Part shown: positions 23,579 to 33,025 of the stretch, piece after piece
Position numbering within the stretch: the first letter of the stretch is position 1
How the letters are laid out: each line of letters starts with the position of its first letter
From: an uncultured Eubacteriales bacterium
Lineage (GTDB): Bacteria > Bacillota > Clostridia > Oscillospirales > Oscillospiraceae
Length of the DNA: 64,000 nucleotides
Direction: 5' to 3'
NCBI GenBank assembly: GCA_949283375.1
Contig: CASDSM010000032.1
Location: 1-64,000 of the forward strand
Program-made: the position numbers and the translations under genes
Notes under the pieces: model-generated
Databases searched by the model: none
The model's input: the letters and a program-made list of their open reading frames with translations, nothing else
Told to the model about the DNA's origin: nothing

Positions 23579-24724
23579 TCATTTCAGGGCGGCGGCGACT
23601 TCCTCCACCAGTTGGGGCAGGGAATTGCAGACCTGATGGCCGGATGCGGGCTCGATCCCTTCATAGGGCTTGGGACAGAACCAGAGGCGCTTTTCCACCT
23701 TCAGGCCGAAGCCCTCCTGCAGATCGTCCACCTGCGCCGCCATCTGCTGGATGCTGCCCCGAATCAGATCATAGCCATTCCCCTGCTCCGGGCGCACAGG
23801 ACGGACAAAAGCATTGGCCAGGCTCACCGGCACCTTCTCCTCCTTGAGCTCTACCAAAATGGCGCTGGGGAGGGTGTGCCCGGCAAAGCTGTTCTGCTTG
23901 CCCGAAGGGCTGGTCAGCGCCATGGTGCGGATGAGGGCGGGCACTGCCTTGCCAATCAGCTCCTGTGCGTCCGGGCTGTACTTCAGATTCTCTGCCAACA
24001 GATCGGTATCCAGACTGGCATAGTGGTAATAGCAGGCTGAATTATAGTCGATATCGCCGATCATGGCTGAGCCGCTCTCCTCCATGCTGCTGCCGGAGAG
24101 CAGGTCGTCCATGGCAGTGAAGTAGTCCGACTCCAAATTCAACTTGTTGGTGGAGATGGCGTGGGCCACCTGCATGGAGGCCTCCACATCCCGGAAGGCA
24201 TTGGAGGTCACCATCCGCCCGAAGAGGGCCATATCCAGGGTGACCGGGCGGACCTCCGCTCCCTTCACTGCCTCCTGCAAGACCTTGCCGGTGAGATCCT
24301 GCACCTCCTTGACAGAGGGACAGCCGTCCAGCAGCGCCTTTACCGTCTCCGCCACCGCCTGAATATCCTCCGGCGCATAGAAGACCACCTGAGCGGTATA
24401 GCTGCCGTCCTTGTTCTCCGTGCCGTCCTTATTGCCAAAGCCGCTGAGCTTGGGCAGAACCAGAGCAATGTACTCCTGACTGGCCCCCAGCTCCTGCAGG
24501 CGCTGGGCCACCAGATCTGGGAGCTTCCGGGTGCGAATCCCAAGATGTTCCTCTCCAACCATCTCTTTTAGAATGGGAGATGTACGCCAGCTCCGCTTCA
24601 GACACTGACTGGACACCCGACTGCGGGTCACACCGCCGAACATACATGACTTGGGGGCGCCGGTATCGTCACGGTTCAGGTTGACAGGGGGATAGTTCTT
24701 CAGCATATGGATCTCGATCAACAT
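23579..24724 (-). CDS. cas7e: Cas7e, Cascade backbone subunit
   Basis: The 381 aa product starts MLIEIHMLKNYPPVNLNRDD, then CMFGGVTRSRVSSQCLKRSWR, the characteristic opening of Cse4/CasC proteins. Six copies line the crRNA in Cascade. Slightly longer than the E. coli protein (363 aa). It lies between cse2 and cas5e with gaps of three and ten bases. Confidence 0.95.
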   Translation of the reverse strand: MLIEIHMLKNYPPVNLNRDDTGAPKSCMFGGVTRSRVSSQCLKRSWRTSPILKEMVGEEHLGIRTRKLPDLVAQRLQELGASQEYIALVLPKLSGFGNKDGTENKDGSYTAQVVFYAPEDIQAVAETVKALLDGCPSVKEVQDLTGKVLQEAVKGAEVRPVTLDMALFGRMVTSNAFRDVEASMQVAHAISTNKLNLESDYFTAMDDLLSGSSMEESGSAMIGDIDYNSACYYHYASLDTDLLAENLKYSPDAQELIGKAVPALIRTMALTSPSGKQNSFAGHTLPSAILVELKEEKVPVSLANAFVRPVRPEQGNGYDLIRGSIQQMAAQVDDLQEGFGLKVEKRLWFCPKPYEGIEPASGHQVCNSLPQLVEEVAAALK

Positions 24725-24727
24725 GGT

Positions 24728-25234
24728 TTATTCTCCTTCCTTGTCTTCATCGTCGGGTTTCAGGTAGAGGGCTCTGGCCCATTTCCGCTGGACGGTCTGT
24801 CTCTCCCCGTTCCAGTAGAGCAGGTCGCGCAACAAGCTGACGCAGTCCACCGGGATTCCCCGGGCGCGCACCAGTTTTATCAGCCGGGAGAGCTTGGAGA
24901 GCAGATAGCCGTCCTCCTCCCAGGACTGATCCAGCAGGCTCTCCAGCCGGTGGGAGAGGCTGCCGGACATCTGGTCGTCTCTCCCCATCTGGTAGAAAAT
25001 ACTCTCCAGCGGCTGACGCCCCTTCTCCTCCGGCTCCCAGAGGCAGTGGAAGCAGGCCGCCGCAAACCACCGGTCCTCCTGCCACACCGGGACTCCGCCC
25101 GGCAGGCACTGATAAAAGATGCGGATGGCGCGCCCGTTCGCCTGAGAGAGCATTACCCCCGCCTCCCGTTTCAGCGCCGCACGGTCTCCGTTGCCAAGCC
25201 GGTCCAGCCGGGCAAACATCTCCTGCTCATCCAT
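24728..25234 (-). CDS. casB: Cse2, Cascade small subunit
   Basis: The 168 aa helical protein has the CasB pattern: an Arg/Lys-rich helical core (MFARLDRLGNGDRAALKRE), a middle region (FYQCLPGGVPVWQEDRWFAAACFHCLW) and the C-terminal LRDLLYWNGERQTVQRKWARALY. It is a dimer along the Cascade belly that stabilises the R-loop. Overlaps cse1 by eight bases. Confidence 0.93.
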   Translation of the reverse strand: MDEQEMFARLDRLGNGDRAALKREAGVMLSQANGRAIRIFYQCLPGGVPVWQEDRWFAAACFHCLWEPEEKGRQPLESIFYQMGRDDQMSGSLSHRLESLLDQSWEEDGYLLSKLSRLIKLVRARGIPVDCVSLLRDLLYWNGERQTVQRKWARALYLKPDDEDKEGE

Positions 25235-26681
25235 CGCATTGACCCTCCTTTTCTATCTTTCTGATCGTGGGATTCAGGTACCTTTTCTGCAGCGCCATCA
25301 CCTGAAGCATGGTCTTGCCCCGCAGATGGAGCTGCTCCAGCGTCCAGTTCACACAGGAGCGGGCCATGCTGCACATCTGGGACTTCTCCTCCCGGATGAG
25401 CTGATTCAAGTCCGTTCCATCCCGGCCCAGCCTGTCCAGCAGGGGCCAGAGCCGTCCCTCACAGAGGCTGTAGAACCGCTGCCGGGCCTGGAGCCGGCTC
25501 TCCTGCCCAATCTCACTGTGCCCGAGTGCGGCCATCAGGCTTTTTCCCAGACGCTCCGCCGTCTCAATGAATTGGGCCACCAGGAGGATGGCGTTCTCAT
25601 TTCCCAGCACGGCGCAGGGCAGGGCAAAGTCCTGCCGCCGGACGGAGATGTAGCTGGCCTGGTTGGGTTTGGTTTGAACGCCGTATAACGTAACCGGCAC
25701 ATACAGCCGCTCCGGGTAGAGCCGCCGGTATTGTCCCAAGATCCGGGGTGCACATCCGTTATGGGTAGTCAAAAGATCGTTCAGGTTCTGCCAGACCGCT
25801 TTCTCCCCGGAGGGTTTCCAGTTCGACCTCCCCTTGTTGTTGTAGCGGTAGGTCACATGGGGGTCTACCCAGGCCTCCATGGCCACATAGTTCATGCCCT
25901 GACTCAGATAGATTTGGGAGACCATTCCATCCTCCTCCGGGATCAGGTGGATTCGCCGGGCGGGAAAGAGCATCCCATAGAGCCAGGAGGTCTCCACTAT
26001 CTGCAATTTGCTGGTCACCTCCAGGTCAGACTGCCAAAAGGCCGCCGGCTGGTCAAAGGGGAGACTGATCGCATCCGTGGGAATCATGGAGCAGACCAGG
26101 CTCTCAAAGAGATTCTCCCCCGTGATCACGGCGTACCAGGGCGGCGCTCCGCTGACATTGGACCGATAGCCCTGGGCCCCGGAGGTACAGAACATCTGGG
26201 CTTCCAACAACATCCGCAACGCCTTGCCGGGAGAATAACGCTCCGCTCTCCGGCAATGGTCAAAATGGATGTGGTTGTTTCCTCTGGGGATGGTGTAGTC
26301 CAGCGTACTCACCGGCTTGGCTTTCCTGTCCCACTCTTTCCTGTAGGCGGTCTGCAGAAAAGGCTGCTGCGGGTGGAAGAGGTCAAAGCTGACCCCCTCT
26401 TCCCGGCACTGGGCGACATAGTCCTCCAGCCGGTCCATGGGAAATGCCCCTTCGTCCAGCAGGTCCTCCAGATCCTCCTCTGTCTCAGGACGCAGGGCGT
26501 CCATGAGAAAGATGATCAGAAACCGAAACACACTGTACTCCACCAGAGGCGACGGATCGCAGACCCGCCGGAGCTGATGGGCCCTCCGGAACAGTTCCAT
26601 CAACCCCAGCTCTGCCCGGTTTCCATCCCGGTCCAATACAGGGACCCAGGGCTGCTGCAACACATCAAACGCTGCCCTCAT
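25227..26681 (-). CDS. casA: Cse1 (Cas8e), Cascade large subunit
   Basis: The 484 aa protein starts MRAAFDVLQQPWVPVLDRDGN, as usual for Cse1, with LMELFRRAHQL and later FLQTAYRKEW and RGNNHIHFDH blocks; the C-terminal four-helix bundle follows. It reads the PAM on target DNA and recruits Cas3. Overlaps the cas3 stop by four bases (ATGA). Confidence 0.94.
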   Translation of the reverse strand: MRAAFDVLQQPWVPVLDRDGNRAELGLMELFRRAHQLRRVCDPSPLVEYSVFRFLIIFLMDALRPETEEDLEDLLDEGAFPMDRLEDYVAQCREEGVSFDLFHPQQPFLQTAYRKEWDRKAKPVSTLDYTIPRGNNHIHFDHCRRAERYSPGKALRMLLEAQMFCTSGAQGYRSNVSGAPPWYAVITGENLFESLVCSMIPTDAISLPFDQPAAFWQSDLEVTSKLQIVETSWLYGMLFPARRIHLIPEEDGMVSQIYLSQGMNYVAMEAWVDPHVTYRYNNKGRSNWKPSGEKAVWQNLNDLLTTHNGCAPRILGQYRRLYPERLYVPVTLYGVQTKPNQASYISVRRQDFALPCAVLGNENAILLVAQFIETAERLGKSLMAALGHSEIGQESRLQARQRFYSLCEGRLWPLLDRLGRDGTDLNQLIREEKSQMCSMARSCVNWTLEQLHLRGKTMLQVMALQKRYLNPTIRKIEKEGQCDG

Positions 26682-29254
26682 CTGTCCTCACCCTCCTTCA
26701 AATATGCGCCAAGCTCCGGGTCCAGGATCAGCAGCTTCCCTTCCCCGAGGCGGCAGATCAGCCGTCCGCAGGCATCCCGCTCCGCCCGCAGGAGCAGCAG
26801 CCCCTCCAGGCGCTTCCGGCCTCGCAGACCGGCGGCCCTGCTGCCCCGCAGCCACCCGGCGCGGACGGACACGCTCTGCTCCATCAGTGACCGGGCCTCT
26901 CTTCCGGTGACATCCTCCAGGGTCTGTCCCCGGGGTCCCTTTTCGGCCCGACCGGCATACGCATCGTATGCCTCCTCCTCCAGCAGGACCAGCCGGACGC
27001 TCTCCTCTCCCAGGCGGGTCTTGGCAGACAGGAATCCAGGCCGTTCCAGATCGTCAAACAGGATCGTCTCAGCGCTTTTGATCGGGTCAAAGCCCTTCTC
27101 CGGCGGCGAGAGCTCCACCAGCGCACTCCGACTGGCCTTTACGGCCTCCTCCATATGATGCTCCAGCCATCCCTCCAGCTCCTCCGGCGGGGCAGAAGCT
27201 GGATCGTATCCCTGGGCCACCAGCGCGGAGATGTCCTCCGGAATGGCGATCTCACCGCGACCTTCCAGAAGGCGAATGGCCTGATTAAGCAGGCATTTGG
27301 GGTAGACAAAGCCGTCGTCCCGGTAATCCTCCCATTTCTCCGGGACCATGACGATGCAGGCGGGGCCGGTACACCAGTCCGGTCTGGGGGTTCCCCCGTG
27401 TCGCCAGACCCGGCCCAAGCGCTGGAGCAGCAGGTCCATCGGCGCGGCTGCGGTGATCAGCAGGTCAAAGTCCACATCCAGCGACTGCTCCACCACCTGG
27501 GTGGCCACCAGAATCGCGCGCCGGGGCCGTCCTGCCTTCTCCTTTCCAAAGAAGCGAATACAAGTTTTCTCCAGCCTATCCCGCTGGCGTGCCGGAAACC
27601 GGGCGTGAAACAGGAGCAATTCGCCGTCAAATGGACATTTTTTCAGCTCCCGATACAACTCCTGTGCCTGCCCTACGGTGTTCACCAGTATGCAGATGCA
27701 GCCCCCCTGCTCCGCCCTGGAGAGGGCCAGCTCCGCGATTTTCTCTGGCCGGTGGAGGATGGGCGCCAGCGAGACCGCCGCCCGCATCCGTTTCTCCGTC
27801 CGTTCCACCCGGCGGACCATCACCCTTCCGCTCTCGGTCACGGTGGTGATGGCGGGATAGGCCTGCGTCACGGATTTCGTGGTGTAGGGGCGCAAAAGCT
27901 GTGCCTTCTTCTCCGGCGGAAGGGTGGCCGAGAGCAGGACCACCGGGATCTCCAATGCCCTGCACCACTCCAGCAGGCGGATCAGGATCTCGCTCATATA
28001 GATGTCGTAGGCGTGGAGCTCATCGATGATCAGCACCTTCCCGGCAAGACCCAGCAGGCGCAGGACGCCGTACTTCACCCGCGGGACCGCCATCATCGCC
28101 TGGTCCACGGTGCCCACGCCATAGGGGCTGAGCAGCCCCCGGCGCACCGGTTGAAGCCAGCTTGCGGCATAGTATTCCTCCTCAGACTGGAACCGGGGCA
28201 TGGGCGCGTCCTCCTGGGCCAGCCATGCCATGCTGTGCAGGAGCCGGATCCTGTCCCCCGGGCCATGATAGCCCAGAAACGTCTCCATCCGGCCCACCAT
28301 CTGGTTGGAGGTCGCCGCCGTGGGCAGGCCCATGTAAAAGCCGGTCTTTCCCCACTGACGTGCCATCTGCACCCCGGCGTAGACCCCCGCCTCGGTCTTT
28401 CCCTCGCCCATGGGGGCCTCCAGCAGCACGAGCGAGATCCGCTCCTCCGAACGGGTAAAGAGGCGCTCCGCCTCCTCCTGTAAGCCACGAAGGCCGCCTG
28501 CGGGGATGTTGGGCCAGACCTGTGTGAACGTCTGGCCAAAAGAGACGGCAGTCTGGCGCAGCCCGCTGAGGGCGAGAAACTGACGGGTCTTTTCCTCCGC
28601 CAGCTCCCGGGCATCGGGAGAAAACCAGCGCTCCGCCTGGGCAAAATACTCACTGGACGCGATCCAGTCGGCCAGAATGACGATACCCAGCAGGAGGACG
28701 CCCGCCGGGCCGCGGGCGGTCCGGTCCACCTCCGGGAGACGGTCTGCCTGCTCCGGCAGAAAGAGCGCTCGCATCTCCCCGTGCAGGCTCTGGCGCAGCT
28801 CGCTCCAGACCGAATGCGCGGTGTCCCCCTTGCGGCCGTTTTTGCCCTGGTGATGCGCCGCAAGCACTGCGGCGAAGAATTTTCCCCTTCTCTTCTCCTC
28901 TTTCCAGATCTCCCTCGTCAGCGCGTCATAGGTGCTCATCTCATGCCGTACCGCATCGGAATCCACCATAGCAGGCTTCAGGCCCAATGCCTCCAGACAA
29001 GCCCGCACATGCTCCCACTTCCATTGAAATTGGCCCTCGGCCTTGCCGATGTCGTGCAGAGACGCGAGATATCCCACCCAGCCCGGGAGCTTCTCCGCTC
29101 TGACGCCCAGCAGGCGGGCCAGCTGATGCCGGGTGCCGGGGGAAAGGACCTCCTCCAGCAGCACCTGGGCCACGATGCCGCAGAGCGCCGAGTGGGTATA
29201 GACGGACTGGAACGGGGCAGTTTTTGCCCAGAGCTGACGGAATTCCAACGGCAT
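26678..29254 (-). CDS. cas3: Cas3, HD nuclease-helicase
   Basis: The 858 aa protein has an N-terminal HD nuclease (H21, HDIGK at 67-71, AHHQG at 133-137, LADW near 195) and an SF2 helicase (GEGKT 283-287, DELH 411-414, SATLP, then ATQVVEQSLDVDFD and QRLGRVWRHG). It degrades DNA marked by Cascade. I chose ATG 29254 (AGGGG site eight bases upstream, MPLEFRQLWAKT start like other Cas3 proteins); ATG codons at 29320 and 29344 in the same frame are possible. It heads the cas operon; no clear promoter was seen. Confidence 0.94.
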   Translation of the reverse strand: MPLEFRQLWAKTAPFQSVYTHSALCGIVAQVLLEEVLSPGTRHQLARLLGVRAEKLPGWVGYLASLHDIGKAEGQFQWKWEHVRACLEALGLKPAMVDSDAVRHEMSTYDALTREIWKEEKRRGKFFAAVLAAHHQGKNGRKGDTAHSVWSELRQSLHGEMRALFLPEQADRLPEVDRTARGPAGVLLLGIVILADWIASSEYFAQAERWFSPDARELAEEKTRQFLALSGLRQTAVSFGQTFTQVWPNIPAGGLRGLQEEAERLFTRSEERISLVLLEAPMGEGKTEAGVYAGVQMARQWGKTGFYMGLPTAATSNQMVGRMETFLGYHGPGDRIRLLHSMAWLAQEDAPMPRFQSEEEYYAASWLQPVRRGLLSPYGVGTVDQAMMAVPRVKYGVLRLLGLAGKVLIIDELHAYDIYMSEILIRLLEWCRALEIPVVLLSATLPPEKKAQLLRPYTTKSVTQAYPAITTVTESGRVMVRRVERTEKRMRAAVSLAPILHRPEKIAELALSRAEQGGCICILVNTVGQAQELYRELKKCPFDGELLLFHARFPARQRDRLEKTCIRFFGKEKAGRPRRAILVATQVVEQSLDVDFDLLITAAAPMDLLLQRLGRVWRHGGTPRPDWCTGPACIVMVPEKWEDYRDDGFVYPKCLLNQAIRLLEGRGEIAIPEDISALVAQGYDPASAPPEELEGWLEHHMEEAVKASRSALVELSPPEKGFDPIKSAETILFDDLERPGFLSAKTRLGEESVRLVLLEEEAYDAYAGRAEKGPRGQTLEDVTGREARSLMEQSVSVRAGWLRGSRAAGLRGRKRLEGLLLLRAERDACGRLICRLGEGKLLILDPELGAYLKEGEDR

Positions 29255-29344
29255 ATGCTCATCCCCTGCACTTGTTTCTGTGTTTTTTGCGCCGGGCTGC
29301 CATGATTTGATGGAGGCCATCTTCCTTCCCGTTGTTGATTGCAA

Positions 29345-29760
29345 TTCTACAGGAGTTGAAGTCCTTTATTCCGGACTGTGACGGCTGCGGGATGCAAATT
29401 CAGAGCGGCACAGCGGATCGAGTCCAAACACCGCTGCATGTCCTCTCTTTTTTTACAACAGGTGCTCGGCAACAGTTCGTTTTTTTGTGTGCTATAGCAG
29501 AAAACACCTGCCGCCTCAAGGTACAGATTCCTGATGCACCGCCTCAGCCAGCGGCTGGGCCGGCTGCTCCCCTCCCCCGCTGTAAAAGAGAAGCCGCCCC
29601 ACAGCGCCGCAATGTCTTCTGCGGTCACTGTGGGGCGGCTGTGCTGTCAGGCTGTGATGTGCACTGCCATCGGGGAAGCCATATCGTATTTCCCTGTTTT
29701 CTGAGCGTTTCGCCGAAAGAGGCTCTCCGCCGTCATCCGGCGGCCAAATTGGCGGCTTTC
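29345..29760. other. Intergenic region between cas3 and htpG
   Basis: These 416 bases lie upstream of cas3 and downstream of htpG. The only strong signal is the hairpin at 29592-29640. A minus-strand ORF at 29347-29628 has no ribosome site and crosses the hairpin; I do not call it. A cas promoter must lie here, but no good -35/-10 pair was found; TAGAAT near 29350 (minus strand) is the best -10 candidate. No CRISPR-like repeats are present. Confidence 0.6.
29583..29640 (-). terminator. Terminator downstream of htpG
   Basis: AGCCGCCCCACAG (29592-29604) pairs perfectly with CTGTGGGGCGGCT (29628-29640). On the minus strand it is followed by TCTCTTTTAC, fitting a terminator for htpG, 120 bases after its stop. 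Confidence 0.7.
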
Positions 29761-31680
29761 TTACTTGAGCAGGCCGCAGATCAGGTCGGTATAGGCGGCC
29801 GGGTCCTCGATGGGCAGGCCGGCGATCAGCAGCGCCTGGTTGTAGAGCACCTCGGCGTAGACCTTCGCCTTCTCGCGGTCCTGCTCCACGGCGGTCTTGA
29901 GCGCGGCGTAGGCCTCCGAATCCGGGTTGATCTCGAGCACGCGCTCGGCCTGCATCCCCGCCATGTCGGCGCCCTGGCGCTTCATATACTTTTCCATCTC
30001 AATGGACATCGGGCCGTCAGAGGTCATGCAGACGGCGTGGCTCTTCAGGATCCTGGAGATACGGGCCTCCTTGATCTTGCCGCCCAGCGTCTCCTTCAGG
30101 AAGTCGAGCACCTCCTTGCCGGACTGGGCCTTCTCCTCGGCGGCCTTCTTCTCCTCCTCCGTCTCGGGGAGGGCGTCCTCGTCGTTGATGCTCTTGAGCT
30201 TCTTGCCGTCGAACTCGCCGATGGCCTGCATCACGAACTCGTCCACCTCGTCGGTCAGATAGAGGATCTCATAGCCCTTGTCCAGAATCCGCTCCGCCTG
30301 CGGCAGCTTGCCGAGCTGCGCGGCGTCTTCGCCGGCGGCATAGTAGATGAACTCCTGGCTCTCGGGCATGCGGTCCTTGTACTCCTGCAGAGTGGTCCCC
30401 TCCAGCTCCTGGGAGGAGGCAAACATCAGCAGCTCGAGCACCTTGTCCTTGTTCATGCCGTAGTCCGCCACCGCGCCGTACTTGACGTTCAGGCCGAAGC
30501 TCTTCCAGAACTGGCGGTACTTCTCGCGGTCTTCCTTCTGGATGCGCAGCAGCTCCGACTTGATCTTCTTCTCCAGATTCTTGGCGATCACCTTGAGCTG
30601 GCGGGTGTGCTGGAGCATCTCACGGGAGATGTTCAGGCTGACGTCCGGGGTGTCCACCACGCCCTTGACAAAGCGGAAGTGCTCCGGCAGCAGGTCGGCA
30701 CAGTTGTCCATGATGAGCACGCCGGAGGAGTAGAGCTGCAGACCCTTCTTGTAATCGCGGGTGTAGAAGTCATACGGCGTGCGGCCGGGGATATAGAGCA
30801 GGGCGTCGTATGTCACGTTGCCCTCCACGCTCACGCGCAGATTGGCCAGCGGCTTCTCCCAATCGCCGAACTTGTCGGTGTAGAAGGAGTTGTACTCCTC
30901 CTCGGTGACGTCCTCCTTCTTCTTCTGCCAGAGGGGCACCATGGAGTTGAGGGTCTCCCACTCCTGATAGTCCTCCCACTCAGGGGTATAATCGTCCCCC
31001 GCGTCCTCCGGCTTGGGCTTCTGGCGGGACTTGTCCATCAGCATGGTGATGGGATAGTGGATATAGTCAGAGTACTTCTTCACCAGGCGGGAGATGCGGT
31101 TCTTGTCCAGATACTGGCTGTACTGCTCCTCCTCGCCGTCCTCCTTGATGTGCAGGACGATATCGGTGCCCGCGCTGTCCTTGGACGCCTCGGTGATGGT
31201 ATAGCCGTCCGCGCCGGCCGACTCCCACAGATAGGCCTGCTCCGAGCCAAAGGCGCGGCTGAGCACCTCGATCCGGTCTGCCACCATGAACGCGGAGTAG
31301 AAGCCCACGCCAAACTGGCCGATGATGTCCACGTCCGCGTCCTCGACGCCCTCCTTGGCGGCCATCTCCTGCTTGAACTGGAGCGAGCCGCTCTTGGCGA
31401 TCGTGCCGAGGTCGGCCTCCATCTCCTCGGCCGTCATGCCGATGCCGTTGTCCGAGATGGTGAGGGTGCGCGCGTCCTTGTCCACCGACAGGACGATCTT
31501 GAAGTCGGAGCGGTTCAGGCCGACGCTGTCGTCCGTGAGGGCGCGGTAGGCCAGCTTGTCAATCGCGTCGCTGGCGTTGGAGATCAGCTCCCGCAGGAAG
31601 ATCTCTTTGTGGGTGTAGATCGAGTTGATCATCAGGTCCAGCATCCGCTGGGACTCCGCCTTAAACTGGCGCTTTTCCAT
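29761..31680 (-). CDS. htpG: Hsp90-family chaperone HtpG
   Basis: The 639 aa product has all Hsp90 ATPase motifs: REELISNASDA-type loop (ELISNASDAIDKL), DNGIGMT, and IGQFGVGFYSAFMVAD, followed by the middle and dimerisation domains. It refolds and protects proteins in the cytoplasm. A CIRCE element (31726-31752) lies between the promoter and the start, so HrcA should repress it. In many Firmicutes htpG is not under CIRCE; here it is. Confidence 0.96.
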   Translation of the reverse strand: MEKRQFKAESQRMLDLMINSIYTHKEIFLRELISNASDAIDKLAYRALTDDSVGLNRSDFKIVLSVDKDARTLTISDNGIGMTAEEMEADLGTIAKSGSLQFKQEMAAKEGVEDADVDIIGQFGVGFYSAFMVADRIEVLSRAFGSEQAYLWESAGADGYTITEASKDSAGTDIVLHIKEDGEEEQYSQYLDKNRISRLVKKYSDYIHYPITMLMDKSRQKPKPEDAGDDYTPEWEDYQEWETLNSMVPLWQKKKEDVTEEEYNSFYTDKFGDWEKPLANLRVSVEGNVTYDALLYIPGRTPYDFYTRDYKKGLQLYSSGVLIMDNCADLLPEHFRFVKGVVDTPDVSLNISREMLQHTRQLKVIAKNLEKKIKSELLRIQKEDREKYRQFWKSFGLNVKYGAVADYGMNKDKVLELLMFASSQELEGTTLQEYKDRMPESQEFIYYAAGEDAAQLGKLPQAERILDKGYEILYLTDEVDEFVMQAIGEFDGKKLKSINDEDALPETEEEKKAAEEKAQSGKEVLDFLKETLGGKIKEARISRILKSHAVCMTSDGPMSIEMEKYMKRQGADMAGMQAERVLEINPDSEAYAALKTAVEQDREKAKVYAEVLYNQALLIAGLPIEDPAAYTDLICGLLK

Positions 31681-31725
31681 GATTCATGCCTCCGTCTATT
31701 GAAACTACTTTGCAAACAAAATATG

Positions 31726-31752
31726 TTAGCACTCATTTCTTTCGAGTGCTAA
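31726..31752. promoter_or_regulatory. Perfect CIRCE operator (HrcA site)
   Basis: TTAGCACTC (31726-31734), nine bases, GAGTGCTAA (31744-31752): an exact match to the CIRCE consensus. It overlaps the start region of the htpG transcript, so bound HrcA would block transcription. Confidence 0.95.
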
Positions 31753-31755
31753 CAT

Positions 31756-31784
31756 ATCATACCTCTTTTGGGATAAAATTGCAA
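31756..31784 (-). promoter_or_regulatory. Promoter of htpG
   Basis: On the minus strand TTGCAA (31784-31779), 17 bases, TATGAT (31761-31756). The CIRCE element starts four bases after the -10 box. Confidence 0.75.
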
Positions 31785-31828
31785 GGGGGTTCACAGAAAA
31801 TTTGCAATTGAAAGCTCCGGCTGCTGAT

Positions 31829-33007
31829 TCAAAACCGGCCGATCAGCCGCGCCGCAACGCGCACAATGTGATAGGCGGGATTTTCCAGCACGCGGGCCGC
31901 CTCGCGCAGTTTCTGACGGATGGGGATCGCCTGCGGGCAGCGGCGCTCGCACCGGCCGCAGCCGACACAGCGCCCGGCGTTGCTCTGCCGTCCCCGCAGG
32001 GTGGTGCAGAGGAAGTACTCCTTCATCGCCGTATACAGGCCATCGGTATACCGCGCGTTATAGCAGCGGAACGAGCCGGGGATGTCCACCCCGTGCGGAC
32101 AGGGCATGCAGTAGCCGCAGCCGGTGCAGCCCACCTTGATCTTGGCGTTGATGGCAGCCTTCACGTCCTCAAACATCCGGAAGTCCTCCGCCGTGAGCTG
32201 GCCGGGCCGCGCCTCGTCCGCGGCGCGGCAGTTCTCGCGCACCATCTCCAGCGAGTTCATCCCGGAGAGGACCACCGTCACCTCGCTCTGGTCCCACAGC
32301 CAGCGCAGGCCCCACTCCGCCGGGGAGCGCTGCGGCCGGGCGTCCTGAAAGCGGCGGACCGCCGCCGCCGGCAGGCCATGCACCAGCCGTCCGCCGCGCA
32401 GCGGCTCCATAATGACGACCGGGATGCCCCGCTCCGCCGCGCGCTGGAGGCCGCGCCGTCCGGCCTGGGTGTGCTCGTCGAGGTAGTTATACTGAATTTG
32501 ACAGAGATCCCAGTCATAGGCCTCCAGCAGCTCCAGGAAGGAGTTGGCATTCCCGTGGTAGGAAAAGCCCACGCCGCCGATCTGGCCAGAGGCGCGCTTG
32601 CCGGCGAGCCACTCCGGCAAGCCGAGGGATTCCAGCCGCCGCCAGGTGCTGAGATCCGGCAGCATGTGCATCAGGTAGTAGTCCACATGGTCTGTCCGCA
32701 GGCGGCGCAGCTGCTCCTGAAAACAGCGCTCCAGGTCGTCCGGCTTTTTGATCAGATAGTGCGGCAGCTTGGTGGTGATGTGGACGCGGTCGCGGCAGCG
32801 GTTGCGCGCGAGGATCTCGCCCAGCGCCTCCTCACTGCCGGAGTAGATATAGGCGGTGTCAAAGTAGTTCACGCCCGCCTCAATCGCGGCGAGCACCTGC
32901 CGCTCCGTCTCCGCCAGGTCGATGCGGCCCCGTGCCTGCGGGAAGCGGAGACAGCCATAGCCGAGGACGGAGAGCGGCGTGCCCTGCCGGTCACTGCGGT
33001 ACTGCAT
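31829..33007 (-). CDS. Aldo/keto reductase with C-terminal 4Fe-4S domain
   Basis: The 392 aa protein has an aldo/keto reductase barrel (LGYGCLRFPQARG, FDTAYIYSGSEEALG with the catalytic Tyr, and HITTKLPHY) and a C-terminal extension with CTGCGYCMPCPHGVDIP and CVGCGRCERRCPQAIPI, two ferredoxin-like clusters. Such fused reductases are common in anaerobic Clostridia; substrates are unknown and they may link carbonyl reduction to ferredoxin. The gene precedes no obvious partner; lepB lies 18 bases upstream in the same direction. Confidence 0.9.
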   Translation of the reverse strand: MQYRSDRQGTPLSVLGYGCLRFPQARGRIDLAETERQVLAAIEAGVNYFDTAYIYSGSEEALGEILARNRCRDRVHITTKLPHYLIKKPDDLERCFQEQLRRLRTDHVDYYLMHMLPDLSTWRRLESLGLPEWLAGKRASGQIGGVGFSYHGNANSFLELLEAYDWDLCQIQYNYLDEHTQAGRRGLQRAAERGIPVVIMEPLRGGRLVHGLPAAAVRRFQDARPQRSPAEWGLRWLWDQSEVTVVLSGMNSLEMVRENCRAADEARPGQLTAEDFRMFEDVKAAINAKIKVGCTGCGYCMPCPHGVDIPGSFRCYNARYTDGLYTAMKEYFLCTTLRGRQSNAGRCVGCGRCERRCPQAIPIRQKLREAARVLENPAYHIVRVAARLIGRF

Positions 33008-33025
33008 GCCTCTTCCCCCTTTCCG

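Noticed and set aside
29347..29628. 93 aa minus-strand ORF before cas3
   Set aside because: It begins inside a terminator hairpin with a GTG that has no ribosome site and shows no recognisable domain.
29332..31752. 806 aa plus-strand open frame opposite htpG
   Set aside because: htpG on the minus strand is unmistakable; the plus frame has no ribosome site and a biased, domain-free composition.
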